A DNA stretch of 64,000 nt, taken from Rudanella paleaurantiibacter (GTDB taxonomy: Bacteria; Bacteroidota; Bacteroidia; Cytophagales; Spirosomataceae). Of the stretch, positions 1 to 9,200 are shown piece after piece. The notes beneath the pieces were generated by a model. The model was not told the origin of the DNA, ran no database searches, and was given only the letters and a program-made list of their open reading frames with translations. A program made the position numbers and the translations under genes. Numbering within the stretch: position 1 is the stretch's first letter; every line of letters begins with the position of its first letter. The stretch covers positions 95,716 to 159,715 of the forward strand of contig NZ_WELI01000013.1 of assembly GCF_009184635.1 (NCBI RefSeq), in the 5' to 3' direction.

Positions 1-1770
1 GTGAACCAGGCCCGTAAGCCCGGCAATTTTGGCTGGCCCCTGTTTGTGGGGAATAACAAGCCCTACCACCAGTTCGACTTTGAGACCAAACAAGCCGGTG
101 CGCCCTTCGACCCGGCCCGGCCCGTAAACCGTTCCCGCAACAATACCGGCCTCACCGAGCTACCCCCCGCCCAATCGGCCTTTATCTGGTACCCCTATGC
201 TGAGTCACCCGAGTTTCCGGCTCTGGGCACGGGTGGGCGTAACGCTATGGCCGGGCCTGTCTACTACGCGCAGGATTACCCGGCTTCGCCCCGGCGCTAT
301 CCGGCTTACTTCGACGGGAAGCTATTTTTTTACGACTGGATGCGCGGCTGGATTTTTACGGCCGCCCTCCACCCCAACGGCGACCTGAACCGCATTGAGC
401 GTTTCCTGCCCCAGATGTCGTTCAATCACCCGGTTGATATGGCCTTTAGCCCACAGGGTGAGCTCTACGTGCTTGAATACGGCAGCTACTGGCGGGCTAA
501 AAACACCGACGCAGCTCTGGTCCGCATCGAGTTCAATGAGGGGAACCGGACGCCCATTGCCCGGATTGGGGCCGACAAAACCGTGGGAGCAGCCCCGCTG
601 CGTGTCCAATTCTCAGCCCGCGAATCGTTCGATCATGACGCTGGCGACTCCCTGCGTTACGAGTGGTTTTTTGGGGGGAAAACGGTGCAAAGTCGGCAGC
701 CCAACCCGACGTTTACGTTCACCAAACCCGGCACCTACCTCTGTCGGGTGCGCATCACCGACCGGCAGGGTTTACAGGCTGAGGCCCAACTGCCCGTACG
801 GGTGGGCAACGAGCCGCCTATGGTACAGGTGCTGTGGAAAGGCAACCGGTCATTTTTCGCCCCAAACTCTCAGGTCGATTACACCGTCAATATTGCGGAT
901 CGGGAAGACCGCCCCGCCGACCCCAAACGGGTAGCGGTGGCTCTCTACCACCTGCCCGAAGGCGAAGATGTAGCCGGCCTAATGGCCACCGGACAGCGCA
1001 CGCCCAAAGGCAAAACCTTGATCGAGCAGAGCGACTGCCGGGCCTGTCACGCGCTCAATCAGCAATCGGTAGGGCCAAGCTGGCAAGCCATTGCCCGGCG
1101 CTACGAGCCCCAACGGACCGACACGAAGCTGGTGGCGTCGCTTTCGAACAAAATTATTCAAGGGGGCGGGGGTATCTGGACCAAAGACCACATGATGTCG
1201 GCTCACCCCCAGTTACTGGGCGAGGATGCCGCCGAGATGGTACGCTACATTTTGTCGTTGACCGAGCCCAGCCCCAATTTGCCGGCCAAAGGGCGGGTGA
1301 GCCTGACGCAGCCCGGCGGCAACTACGTGGTGCTGGCCCGGTATGTAGACCGGGGTGGCCTCACCGGGCAGGATCTTCTGAGGCTCTACCCTACCCGTTT
1401 CAACGCGGCCGATGCCCAGCGGCTCGACCGGGTAGCCCGGCGCAACGGCAACGGAGCGCCCTCGTCGATGAATTACAACGAGAAAGGTTCATGGATCGCT
1501 TTCGACAAGGTTGACCTGACGGGGCTCAAGTCGCTGAAAGCGGGGCTGAGTTCACCGGGCTTGACGGGGGCTCTGGAAATCCGCGCCGACCGGCCCGATG
1601 GCCCCTTGCTGGGGCAGCTGGCGGTGGTGCCGGGCAGTAATCAGCAGGTAAGCACTGCGCTGACGCCAATGTCGGGGCCGCATGATCTGTATGTGGTGTA
1701 CCGCGAGGAATCGGGTGGCATCAACATCTGGAAACGGCTGGAGCTACGCTGGCTGGAGGTGGGACTTTAA
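1..1770 (+). CDS. PQQ-type sugar dehydrogenase / PKD / cytochrome c protein, 3' part
   Basis: The gene is cut by the left edge of the window; the GTG at base 1 is probably an internal codon. Visible parts, numbered from base 1, are the C-terminal blades of a glucose/sorbosone dehydrogenase-type propeller (about 1-180, ending in MAFSPQGELYVLEYGSYW), a PKD domain (about 190-268, with YEWFFGG and GTYLCRVRITD), a c-type cytochrome with haem motif C346-R-A-C349-H350 and a distal Met region (about 330-420), and a C-terminal beta-sandwich resembling CBM6 (about 440-589). This order is common in periplasmic sugar-oxidising proteins of Cytophagales, where electrons from a PQQ sugar dehydrogenase pass to the fused haem. 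Substrate is unknown. The next gene starts 109 bases downstream with no clear terminator between them. Confidence 0.85.
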   Translation: MNQARKPGNFGWPLFVGNNKPYHQFDFETKQAGAPFDPARPVNRSRNNTGLTELPPAQSAFIWYPYAESPEFPALGTGGRNAMAGPVYYAQDYPASPRRYPAYFDGKLFFYDWMRGWIFTAALHPNGDLNRIERFLPQMSFNHPVDMAFSPQGELYVLEYGSYWRAKNTDAALVRIEFNEGNRTPIARIGADKTVGAAPLRVQFSARESFDHDAGDSLRYEWFFGGKTVQSRQPNPTFTFTKPGTYLCRVRITDRQGLQAEAQLPVRVGNEPPMVQVLWKGNRSFFAPNSQVDYTVNIADREDRPADPKRVAVALYHLPEGEDVAGLMATGQRTPKGKTLIEQSDCRACHALNQQSVGPSWQAIARRYEPQRTDTKLVASLSNKIIQGGGGIWTKDHMMSAHPQLLGEDAAEMVRYILSLTEPSPNLPAKGRVSLTQPGGNYVVLARYVDRGGLTGQDLLRLYPTRFNAADAQRLDRVARRNGNGAPSSMNYNEKGSWIAFDKVDLTGLKSLKAGLSSPGLTGALEIRADRPDGPLLGQLAVVPGSNQQVSTALTPMSGPHDLYVVYREESGGINIWKRLELRWLEVGL

Positions 1771-1879
1771 GGATGGACATCTCCAAACACCACGCTGCGC
1801 AAACTAACTGAGTGTGTTTTTATTAACCTTTTTGTTTGAGTAGTTTTATGCCTGACCATTCGTCATACCAGGCATAATT

Positions 1880-4582
1880 ATGTCCAAACTTCCTCCAACC
1901 ATTAACATAATCTCTCTCATTACCCGCTATGTATCGTTTATATTCTTTCTATCGAGCATAACCCAGGCCCAACCCTACGCCGTTTCGGTGCAACACTACG
2001 GAACTGAACACGGCCTGGCCCATCGTGAGGCCAACACCATCATTCAGGATAAACAGGGTTTTATCTGGATTGCGACCAAAGGTGGGCTGAGCCGGTTCGA
2101 CGGCAAAACCTTCACCACCTACAACCGCGAACGCAGCGGGTTTGCTTTCGACGATATTGGGGGCGTTACCGAAGATGCCGACGGGGTGCTGTGGCTTGCT
2201 GCCATGCAACGCCCCTGGGAAATAATGCTATTCAACCCCCGGACGGGCAAGGCACAGACCTTCGCTGAAAAATTCGGGGAAACGCTCCCGGTCGTCACAC
2301 ATATGGGATATGCCTATGAAGGAATGGCGAGCGACCCCGATGGTACAGTATATCTGACTAAGAATCGGCCGGTAGCTACGTTGCTGTCGTACCATCCCAA
2401 AACCGGGCTAAAGCAAACGCCTTTCCCATCTTACAAAAGGCTGGCCCTCTGCCATGTCACCCGGCGTGGCACCGCCTGGGCTATTGCCGACGACAATAAC
2501 ATGGTTGAACTGCACCCCGACGGACGGGTGTTGCGACAGTATAAACACGCCATTCGCTACCTGAGTCCGGCAATGGGTTCTCAGAACAATGAAGGGCTGT
2601 TTTTTTACTTCGAATATCCGGGTGCATATCCGTATAAAGCCGTTTATTCGATTGATGAACAAGGTAACCGACAGCAGTGTTTCGATATTCTGCTGGGCGA
2701 CAAAACCAGCTATAATGGCCTACCCAGGCCGTTCGATCTGCCATCGCTGGGGCTGGTTTGGGAGGGTGGCCGGCTGATTGACAGACAAGGTAAGGTGGTG
2801 CTTGACCTTGCCAAAATGGGTTATCAAGACATCGACGGGCGGGGCGTGTTTCTGGACCGCTCCGGTCTGCTCTGGCTCTCGACCAACTTTGGCGTCAATG
2901 TGGTTAAACTGGCCCCCAGCCGCTTCAAAGGGCTATTTCATGACCCCGCCAACAATTTTGAGAGGAGTAATGTCGCCATCCGGGGTATTCAGGTCATTGG
3001 TAACGACTTGTATTTTAACCGCGAATCCAAAGGGCTCTACAAAGCCGACCGCACGGGGCGCATTACGCAAACCCTATTTGAAACCATCGACTGGGGCAAT
3101 ATGTATGGGTTGGCGCAGGATCGGCAGGGGCGGCTGGTGGCGGGGGCTTATGGTAAATTTCTCCAGACAGACACCGCCCGCCGAACTGTCCGGTTTTTTC
3201 CGCTCCCGAATAACGACGGCCAAAGCCTGTGGTCGTTATATGCCTTCAGTGACACCCATCTGCTGGCCGGCACTGCCCAGGGGCTGCGGCTCATTGATGC
3301 CCGCACCGGAACCGTAGACATATTCCGGCAATACAACCAGTTTCCCGAACTGGCTCAGGCGCATATCCTGCACATTGGCCCCGACCGTCAGGGCACTATC
3401 TGGCTATGCGCCACCACCGGCCTGTACACCTTCGACCCCCAGCGTGGCATTATGACCCGCTACTGGAGCGGAGGCAAAGGTAAATTCCTCCTCCCTGCCG
3501 AGGGCTTCCAGCATTTCTACCACGCGCCCAATGGGCTGTTTTGGCTGGGCACGGCCAACCGAGGGCTGGTGCGCTGGGACCGCACCCGTAACCAGTTCCG
3601 TACGTTCCGCCGGACCGATGGGCTCTCCAACGATAATATCTACGCTGTGTATGCCGACCGACGCGGCCACCTCTGGCTCAGCAGCGACTACGGCATCATG
3701 CAGTTCGACCCAGTGCGGCACACGACCCGGACGTACCTGCTCGAAGACGGCATCACAAACCTGGAGTTCAACCGGGTAGCGCACTTTCAGGAGCCGAATG
3801 GCCGCATTTATTTCGGGAGTCTCAATGGCATCACCGCTTTTGATCCGCGCGATTTCGAGAACGAGCGCCCCCGCGCGCCCCTGCCCCTATACCTGACGGC
3901 CTTCCGGCAACTGGACCCCGCCCAGGGCAAGGTGGTGGATAAAACCGCCGAGGTACAGGCGTCGGGCCAGATTCGCATTCCGCCGGGCGATGGCACAAGC
4001 GTGCTGGACTTTGCGTTTCTGAACTTCGACGATGCCTCCCGCAACGTGTATGCCTACCAACTGGTGGGGCTGGACGAGGGCTGGCAACCACTTCCGGAAC
4101 CCCGGCTGCGGCTGAGCAACCTACCCTACGGTGATTATGAACTCCAGATCAAAGCACAGGCCGCCAATGGGCAATGGTCGGCCAACACGCTGAAGCTGGA
4201 ACTGTCCGTGCTGCGGCCGGTTTACCTGCGTACCTGGTTTTTACTGATGGTCGCGGGCCTGTTGCTGGGGGCCGTCGCAGGCTGGTTGCGCTGGCGGAGC
4301 TGGCAACACCGGCAGGAACAGCATCGGCTGCAACTACAGATTCGGCAGGCCACCGCCCGCATTGAACAGGATAAGGAGATTATCGCCAAACAGGCGGAGG
4401 GGCTACAACAGCTCGACCAGACCAAATCGCGGTTTTTTGCGAATATATCCCACGAGTTCCGTACGCCACTCACCATCATTCTGGGTATGGCCGACGAACT
4501 GAAATCGACCGATCTCCCCCCAAAAAACGCCAGCAGATGGCCTCCCTCATCGAGCGTAATGGGTCCAATCTGCTCCGGTTGA
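1880..4582 (+). CDS. Hybrid two-component sensor, N-terminal part (frameshifted)
   Basis: This is the sensory half of a hybrid two-component system (HTCS), the one-protein sugar sensors of Bacteroidota. It shows a signal peptide (about 1-31, ending ITQAQP), a periplasmic region of two-component-regulator propeller repeats (about 35-690, with repeated DRQG/GLWLGT-type motifs), a Y_Y_Y domain (about 695-775), one membrane helix (about 783-803), a coiled coil and the start of the HisKA domain with phospho-acceptor H858 in NISHEFRTPLT. The reading frame is lost just after the H-box at a run of C6A6 and stops at 4582. The missing kinase core, receiver and AraC domain continue in the -1 frame from about 4528. 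Either one base is missing in the homopolymer (mutation or sequencing error), or the ribosome shifts frame. Confidence 0.9.
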   Translation: MSKLPPTINIISLITRYVSFIFFLSSITQAQPYAVSVQHYGTEHGLAHREANTIIQDKQGFIWIATKGGLSRFDGKTFTTYNRERSGFAFDDIGGVTEDADGVLWLAAMQRPWEIMLFNPRTGKAQTFAEKFGETLPVVTHMGYAYEGMASDPDGTVYLTKNRPVATLLSYHPKTGLKQTPFPSYKRLALCHVTRRGTAWAIADDNNMVELHPDGRVLRQYKHAIRYLSPAMGSQNNEGLFFYFEYPGAYPYKAVYSIDEQGNRQQCFDILLGDKTSYNGLPRPFDLPSLGLVWEGGRLIDRQGKVVLDLAKMGYQDIDGRGVFLDRSGLLWLSTNFGVNVVKLAPSRFKGLFHDPANNFERSNVAIRGIQVIGNDLYFNRESKGLYKADRTGRITQTLFETIDWGNMYGLAQDRQGRLVAGAYGKFLQTDTARRTVRFFPLPNNDGQSLWSLYAFSDTHLLAGTAQGLRLIDARTGTVDIFRQYNQFPELAQAHILHIGPDRQGTIWLCATTGLYTFDPQRGIMTRYWSGGKGKFLLPAEGFQHFYHAPNGLFWLGTANRGLVRWDRTRNQFRTFRRTDGLSNDNIYAVYADRRGHLWLSSDYGIMQFDPVRHTTRTYLLEDGITNLEFNRVAHFQEPNGRIYFGSLNGITAFDPRDFENERPRAPLPLYLTAFRQLDPAQGKVVDKTAEVQASGQIRIPPGDGTSVLDFAFLNFDDASRNVYAYQLVGLDEGWQPLPEPRLRLSNLPYGDYELQIKAQAANGQWSANTLKLELSVLRPVYLRTWFLLMVAGLLLGAVAGWLRWRSWQHRQEQHRLQLQIRQATARIEQDKEIIAKQAEGLQQLDQTKSRFFANISHEFRTPLTIILGMADELKSTDLPPKNASRWPPSSSVMGPICSG
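4522..4574 (+). other. Frameshift junction with A-AAA-AAC heptamer and hairpin
   Basis: In the upstream frame the codons around the break read CCA AAA AAC, giving the heptamer A AAA AAC at 4522-4528. That is a classic -1 slippery sequence, and a -1 slip here leads exactly into the downstream frame (CGC CAG CAG ATG). Three bases later AGCAGAT (4532-4538) can pair with ATCTGCT (4568-4574), with GG/CC added across a one-base bulge. Zero-frame translation ends at the TGA at 4580-4582. A missing base in the C6 or A6 run explains the same data more simply. Confidence 0.6.
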
Positions 4583-6123
4583 TTAATCAGATTCTGGACT
4601 TGTCGAAGGTAGAAGCGGGCCAAATGAGGCTGCGGTCTGAAACCGTTGATATTGTTGGGTTTACCCGTTATGTGGTCGAGTCGTTTCATTCCATGGCGAG
4701 CCAAAAAGGCATAACGCTCTTTGTCAGCAGCGACCTAACCGCTTGCCAAACTTCCGTTGACAAAGACAAGCTTCAGGATATGCTGGCCAATTTGCTCAAC
4801 AACGCGCTCAAGTTTACGCCTGCTGGCGGGGAGGTGATGTGCCATTTGCAGATGATTACCGGTCAATCGTCGCCCCGACTGGCAGGGTTTCATGAGGAGG
4901 TGATTCCATCCGCAATTAGCTCCGGGGGCCACTGGCTTCAGATTCGGGTGCGTGATACGGGGCCAGGTATCGATGCTGAGAGTCTGCCCCGAATTTTCGA
5001 CCGATTCTACCAGCGTACCGACGATTCGGCCGCGGGGAAAACCATTTGGCAAGCCGGCGGAACCGGTATTGGTCTGGCCTTTGTCCGCGAGTTGGTCACA
5101 TTGATGGGGGGAGGTTTGGCCGTAAGCAGCCAGCCGGGCGCAGGTAGTGAGTTTGTACTTACACTCCCGATAGCGGCCCCTCCCCTGGCCGATGCATTGG
5201 GGTTGCCAATTCCCTCTATTATTCATAAACCGACCGAATCGACGACCAATTCACCAGCCCAACCCACCGCATCACCAACGGAAGGAGACGTACCGGCCAA
5301 TCAGGAGAACCTGTTGCCCTTGCTGCTATTAGTAGAGGACAACGACGATGTGGCGGCTTACATTCAGTCATGCGTAGACATGAATTTCCGAGTTATCAGG
5401 GCCGAAAACGGGCAAGTTGGCATCGACAAGGCTTTTGCGTTTATGCCCGACCTGATTGTGAGTGATGTGATGATGCCCCTGAAAGATGGCTTCGAACTAT
5501 GCGAGACACTGAAGAATGACATCCGAACCAGTCATATTCCGCTGGTGCTTCTGACCGCACGGGCTGCCGTCAGCGACCGTCTGACGGGTCTTCGGCGCGG
5601 GGCCGACGCTTACCTGGTGAAGCCCTTTGCCAGGGAGGAGCTACGGTCGGTACTCCAAAATTTGCTACAAGCCCGGCAACGATTACAACGCTACTACACC
5701 CAGCGAGCACTCGGCAACACCCCAGCCCTTGCGCCCATCGGTGACGCACAGGCTGTGCCAGCAAGCTCCCCTACCGAAACCCCCACCGACCTGACGGAAG
5801 ACGTATTCATTCAACGCCTACGGGTGCTGGTGGAGTCCCGACTCGACGATTCGACGCTGGACGTTGAGACCATTTGTCAGTCAATGGGCTTGAGCCGAAC
5901 GAGCCTGCACAGCAAACTCACGGCCCTGACGGGGATGTCGGTGAACCGCTACTTACGGGCGTTGCGGTTACAGCGGGCGCAGAAGTTGCTGAGCGATTCG
6001 GCCCTGAATGTGTCGGAGGTAGCGTATGCCGTCGGGTTCGACGACCCAAAGTATTTCAGCCGGGTGTTTTCGGAGGAGTTCGGTGTTTCGCCGGGTCAGT
6101 TTCGGCAAGCAGGGCCGAGCTGA
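4537..6123 (+). CDS. Hybrid two-component sensor, C-terminal part: kinase, receiver, AraC
   Basis: This is the continuation of the sensor above in the -1 frame. It begins inside HisKA (second helix, NLLRLINQILDLSKVEAGQM) and continues with a HATPase_c domain (about 55-220; N-box LLNNALKFTPAGG, G1 box RDTGPGI, G2 box GTGIGLAFV), a receiver domain (about 265-385; phospho-acceptor D310 in DLIVSDVMMP, conserved K in YLVKPF) and an AraC-type double HTH (about 420-528, with SEVAYAVGFDDPKYFSRVF). All catalytic boxes are intact, so the protein would work if frame were restored. The ATG at 4537 is an internal Met of HisKA and unlikely to be a natural start. The product lies directly upstream of the 2496-aa surface protein, 93 bases away, which may be a target. 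Confidence 0.88.
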   Translation: MASLIERNGSNLLRLINQILDLSKVEAGQMRLRSETVDIVGFTRYVVESFHSMASQKGITLFVSSDLTACQTSVDKDKLQDMLANLLNNALKFTPAGGEVMCHLQMITGQSSPRLAGFHEEVIPSAISSGGHWLQIRVRDTGPGIDAESLPRIFDRFYQRTDDSAAGKTIWQAGGTGIGLAFVRELVTLMGGGLAVSSQPGAGSEFVLTLPIAAPPLADALGLPIPSIIHKPTESTTNSPAQPTASPTEGDVPANQENLLPLLLLVEDNDDVAAYIQSCVDMNFRVIRAENGQVGIDKAFAFMPDLIVSDVMMPLKDGFELCETLKNDIRTSHIPLVLLTARAAVSDRLTGLRRGADAYLVKPFAREELRSVLQNLLQARQRLQRYYTQRALGNTPALAPIGDAQAVPASSPTETPTDLTEDVFIQRLRVLVESRLDDSTLDVETICQSMGLSRTSLHSKLTALTGMSVNRYLRALRLQRAQKLLSDSALNVSEVAYAVGFDDPKYFSRVFSEEFGVSPGQFRQAGPS

Positions 6124-6216
6124 ACAATTCTCCACCTTTTCTGAACAAAAATCCACCTCACCTGGAAGTGGGTTTGGTAGTCTTGTGCACCGATTCACCA
6201 TGAATCTTTCTATCAC

Positions 6217-9200
6217 ATGACTACACAATTTACCGTTCACTTCCTTAACCCTAAACGCTTCCGTAACGGTCTCGCGAGGTCTTACCGATTAGCCATACTT
6301 AGCCTGTTGCTGATACTCTCCGTAACGGCCCGGGGGCAAAGCATCAGCGGCTTTGCCGCCATCCGAGATGTAGGCTGTTTGGGCGAATCCTACAGCTTCA
6401 CCGCAACTGTAAGTGGGTACACGAACGTTTATAGTTATACCCTTACCGATGGAGTTCAGACGACTATTTCCACAAGTAATAGTCCAAATTTCGATGTTCC
6501 GCTTGTACCGACCACAACGGGGCTTCGCACGGTTACTCTCCTCGTTGGCCCTGTGACAAGTAGTGGTGGTGGGGGCGGTGAGACTACCGAATCTGTACGT
6601 ATTCCGACTAGTACCGCCCGAATTGCCAGCCCACCTGCCAATGTAAAGACCGTCAATACGCCTCCACAAAGCACTCAGAATACCAACGTCGCCACGGTCG
6701 GTATCAACGTGCTGAATCCACCCAGCCTGACGGTCACGGCCAGCCCATCGTTCACCATTACCAGCGGGCAGACGGTCACGCTCACCGCATCCGGCGCGGA
6801 TTCCTACACCTGGACGGGTGGGGCTACCGGCAGCAGCTTTACGGCCACGCCCGCCAGCACCACCCCCTACTCCGTCACGGGGGCCAACGCTGGTTGCAGC
6901 AGCACCACCACAGTGACCGTAACGGTTACAGGAAGTCCCTTCGTCACCCGCTGGAACCTGGCAACCACAGGCTCAGGGGCGAACCAGTTGAGTTTTGGGG
7001 TAGCCACCTCCGGCACGGTGAGCTACACCTGGCAGGAAGTCTCCCCAGGATCGGCGTCGGGTTCGGGCACCTTTACCGGAACAACGGCCACCATTACCGG
7101 CCTGCCCACCGGGGCCACCATCGACCTGAGCATTGCCCCGGCTAATTTCCAACGCATCATCATCAACAATGGCGCCGACCGAAGCCGGTTGATTGATGTA
7201 AGGCAATGGGGTACGGTAGGCTGGACGTCGATGAATAATGCATTTTACGGGTGTGATGGGTTAGCGGTTTCGGCAAGTGATGTGCCGAATTTGGCTGGTG
7301 TTAGTGATATGACTCAGATGTTCCGGGGTTGTACTTCACTCAATGGACCGGCCAACATCGGATCGTGGAATACGGCCAACGTTACTAATATGAGTTTCAT
7401 GTTTTATGGAGCCAGAGCTTTCAATCAAAACATCGGATCGTGGAATACGGCCAAGGTTACTACTATGAATCAGATGTTTAGGGACGCCAGTGTTTTCAAT
7501 CAAAACATCGGTTCATGGAATACAGCCAACGTTATTATTATGCATCAGATGTTTTTGGACGCCAGAGCTTTCAATCAAAACATCGGTTCATGGAATACAG
7601 CCAAGGTCACTACTATGAGTGGGATGTTTTTGGGAGCCAGTGCTTTCAATCAAAACATCGGTTCGTGGAATACAGCCAACGTTACTGATATGTATCAGAT
7701 GTTTTCTGAAGCCAGTGCTTTCAATCAAAACATCGGTTCGTGGAATACAGCCAAGGTCACTACTATGTATCGGATGTTTTGGGAAGCTCGTGCTTTCAAT
7801 CAAAACATCGGTTTGTGGAATACGGCCAACGTTACTAATATGAGTGGAATGTTTTTGGGAGCCAGTGCTTTCAATCAAAACATCGGTTCGTGGAATACGG
7901 GTAATGTTACTAATATGAGTCTGATGTTTTGGGAAGCTCGTGCTTTCAATCAAAACATCGGTTCGTGGAATACAGCCAACGTTACTACTATGAGTTTCAT
8001 GTTTTATGGAGCCAGAGCTTTCAATCAATCGTTAAGTGACTGGGGAACTCGCCTGAATCCCGCCGTTGATTTGGCCAGCATGCTGGATAACTGTGGCATG
8101 AGCGTGGCTAATTACGATGCCACACTGACGGGCTTCAACTCCGGTACGGTAACGGGCCGGAATTTGGGAGCCACTGGTCGGCAGTACTGTGCGTCGGCGG
8201 CAGACCGGGCTAATCTGACGGGGGTCAAAGGCTGGACCATCAGCGGGGATTTGAGCCTTGTCCCCAACCTGATGGTCACGGCCAACCCCTCGCTCACCAT
8301 CACTAGTGGGCAAACCGTCACGCTCACCGCATCGGGCGGCACCAGCTACACCTGGACGGGTGGAGCTACCGCCCGCAGCTTCACGGCCACGCCTGCCAGC
8401 ACGGCCACCTACTCGGTCACGAGTGTGAACGCGTCGGGCTGTATGAGCGTCACTAGTGTAACCGTGACGGTCAACGCCCCGCCCGCACCCACTATCACGG
8501 CCTTTGCCCCCACGGCGGGTACGGTCTGCGTGGGCAGTGTGGCAACGTTTACGGCCACGCTGGGCAACGTAACGGGGACTTACGATTTCACGCTTACCAA
8601 CGGCACAGGGCCAATCAGCGGCACGGCTACGGGAGCGGCTTTCAGCCGGACGCTGACCACGGCGGGCAGTGGCGTACAAACGTTCACGCTCACCATCGGG
8701 GCCAATGGCACCACCGTAGCCGCCAGCACCACGCTCAACGTGGGGGCGTTGCCTGTAGCTGGAATCAACGCCAGTTTAACGGCATTAAGTTGCTCTAATC
8801 CTACGGTATCATTAACCGCAACCGGAGGCAACATGTATCGTTGGGAAGACGGTAGCACCAATGCCAGCCGAACGATAAGCGCTTCCGGCACATATTCGGT
8901 CACCGTTACATCGAGTAATGTTTGTTCGGCTACGGCCAGTATCACCCTGAACGATGAACAGATAGCACCCGTAGCTAACATCTTACCTGTAGGACCAGCT
9001 CTTAGTTGTACCGGTACAGCCTCACTGACCGCAACAGGAGGTGTTTCGTACCGGTGGGATGATTCTAGTACAAATCCCGTTCGAACCGTTTATTCCGAAG
9101 GCCTTTATTCGGTCACGGTTACGGCTGCGAATGGGTGTACTGCAACAGCATCGACTACTGTAGCACTTCCTTTCTTGGTCCTACCCCAGATTGAAGTCAC

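Noticed and set aside
7351..8040. Regular repeats that could suggest a CRISPR array
   Set aside because: The 75-bp units have no unique spacers and stay in frame as DUF285 protein repeats.
8032..8679. 215-codon frame antisense to the first giant protein
   Set aside because: Arg/Gly-rich shadow of the Ser/Thr/Gly-rich sense frame.
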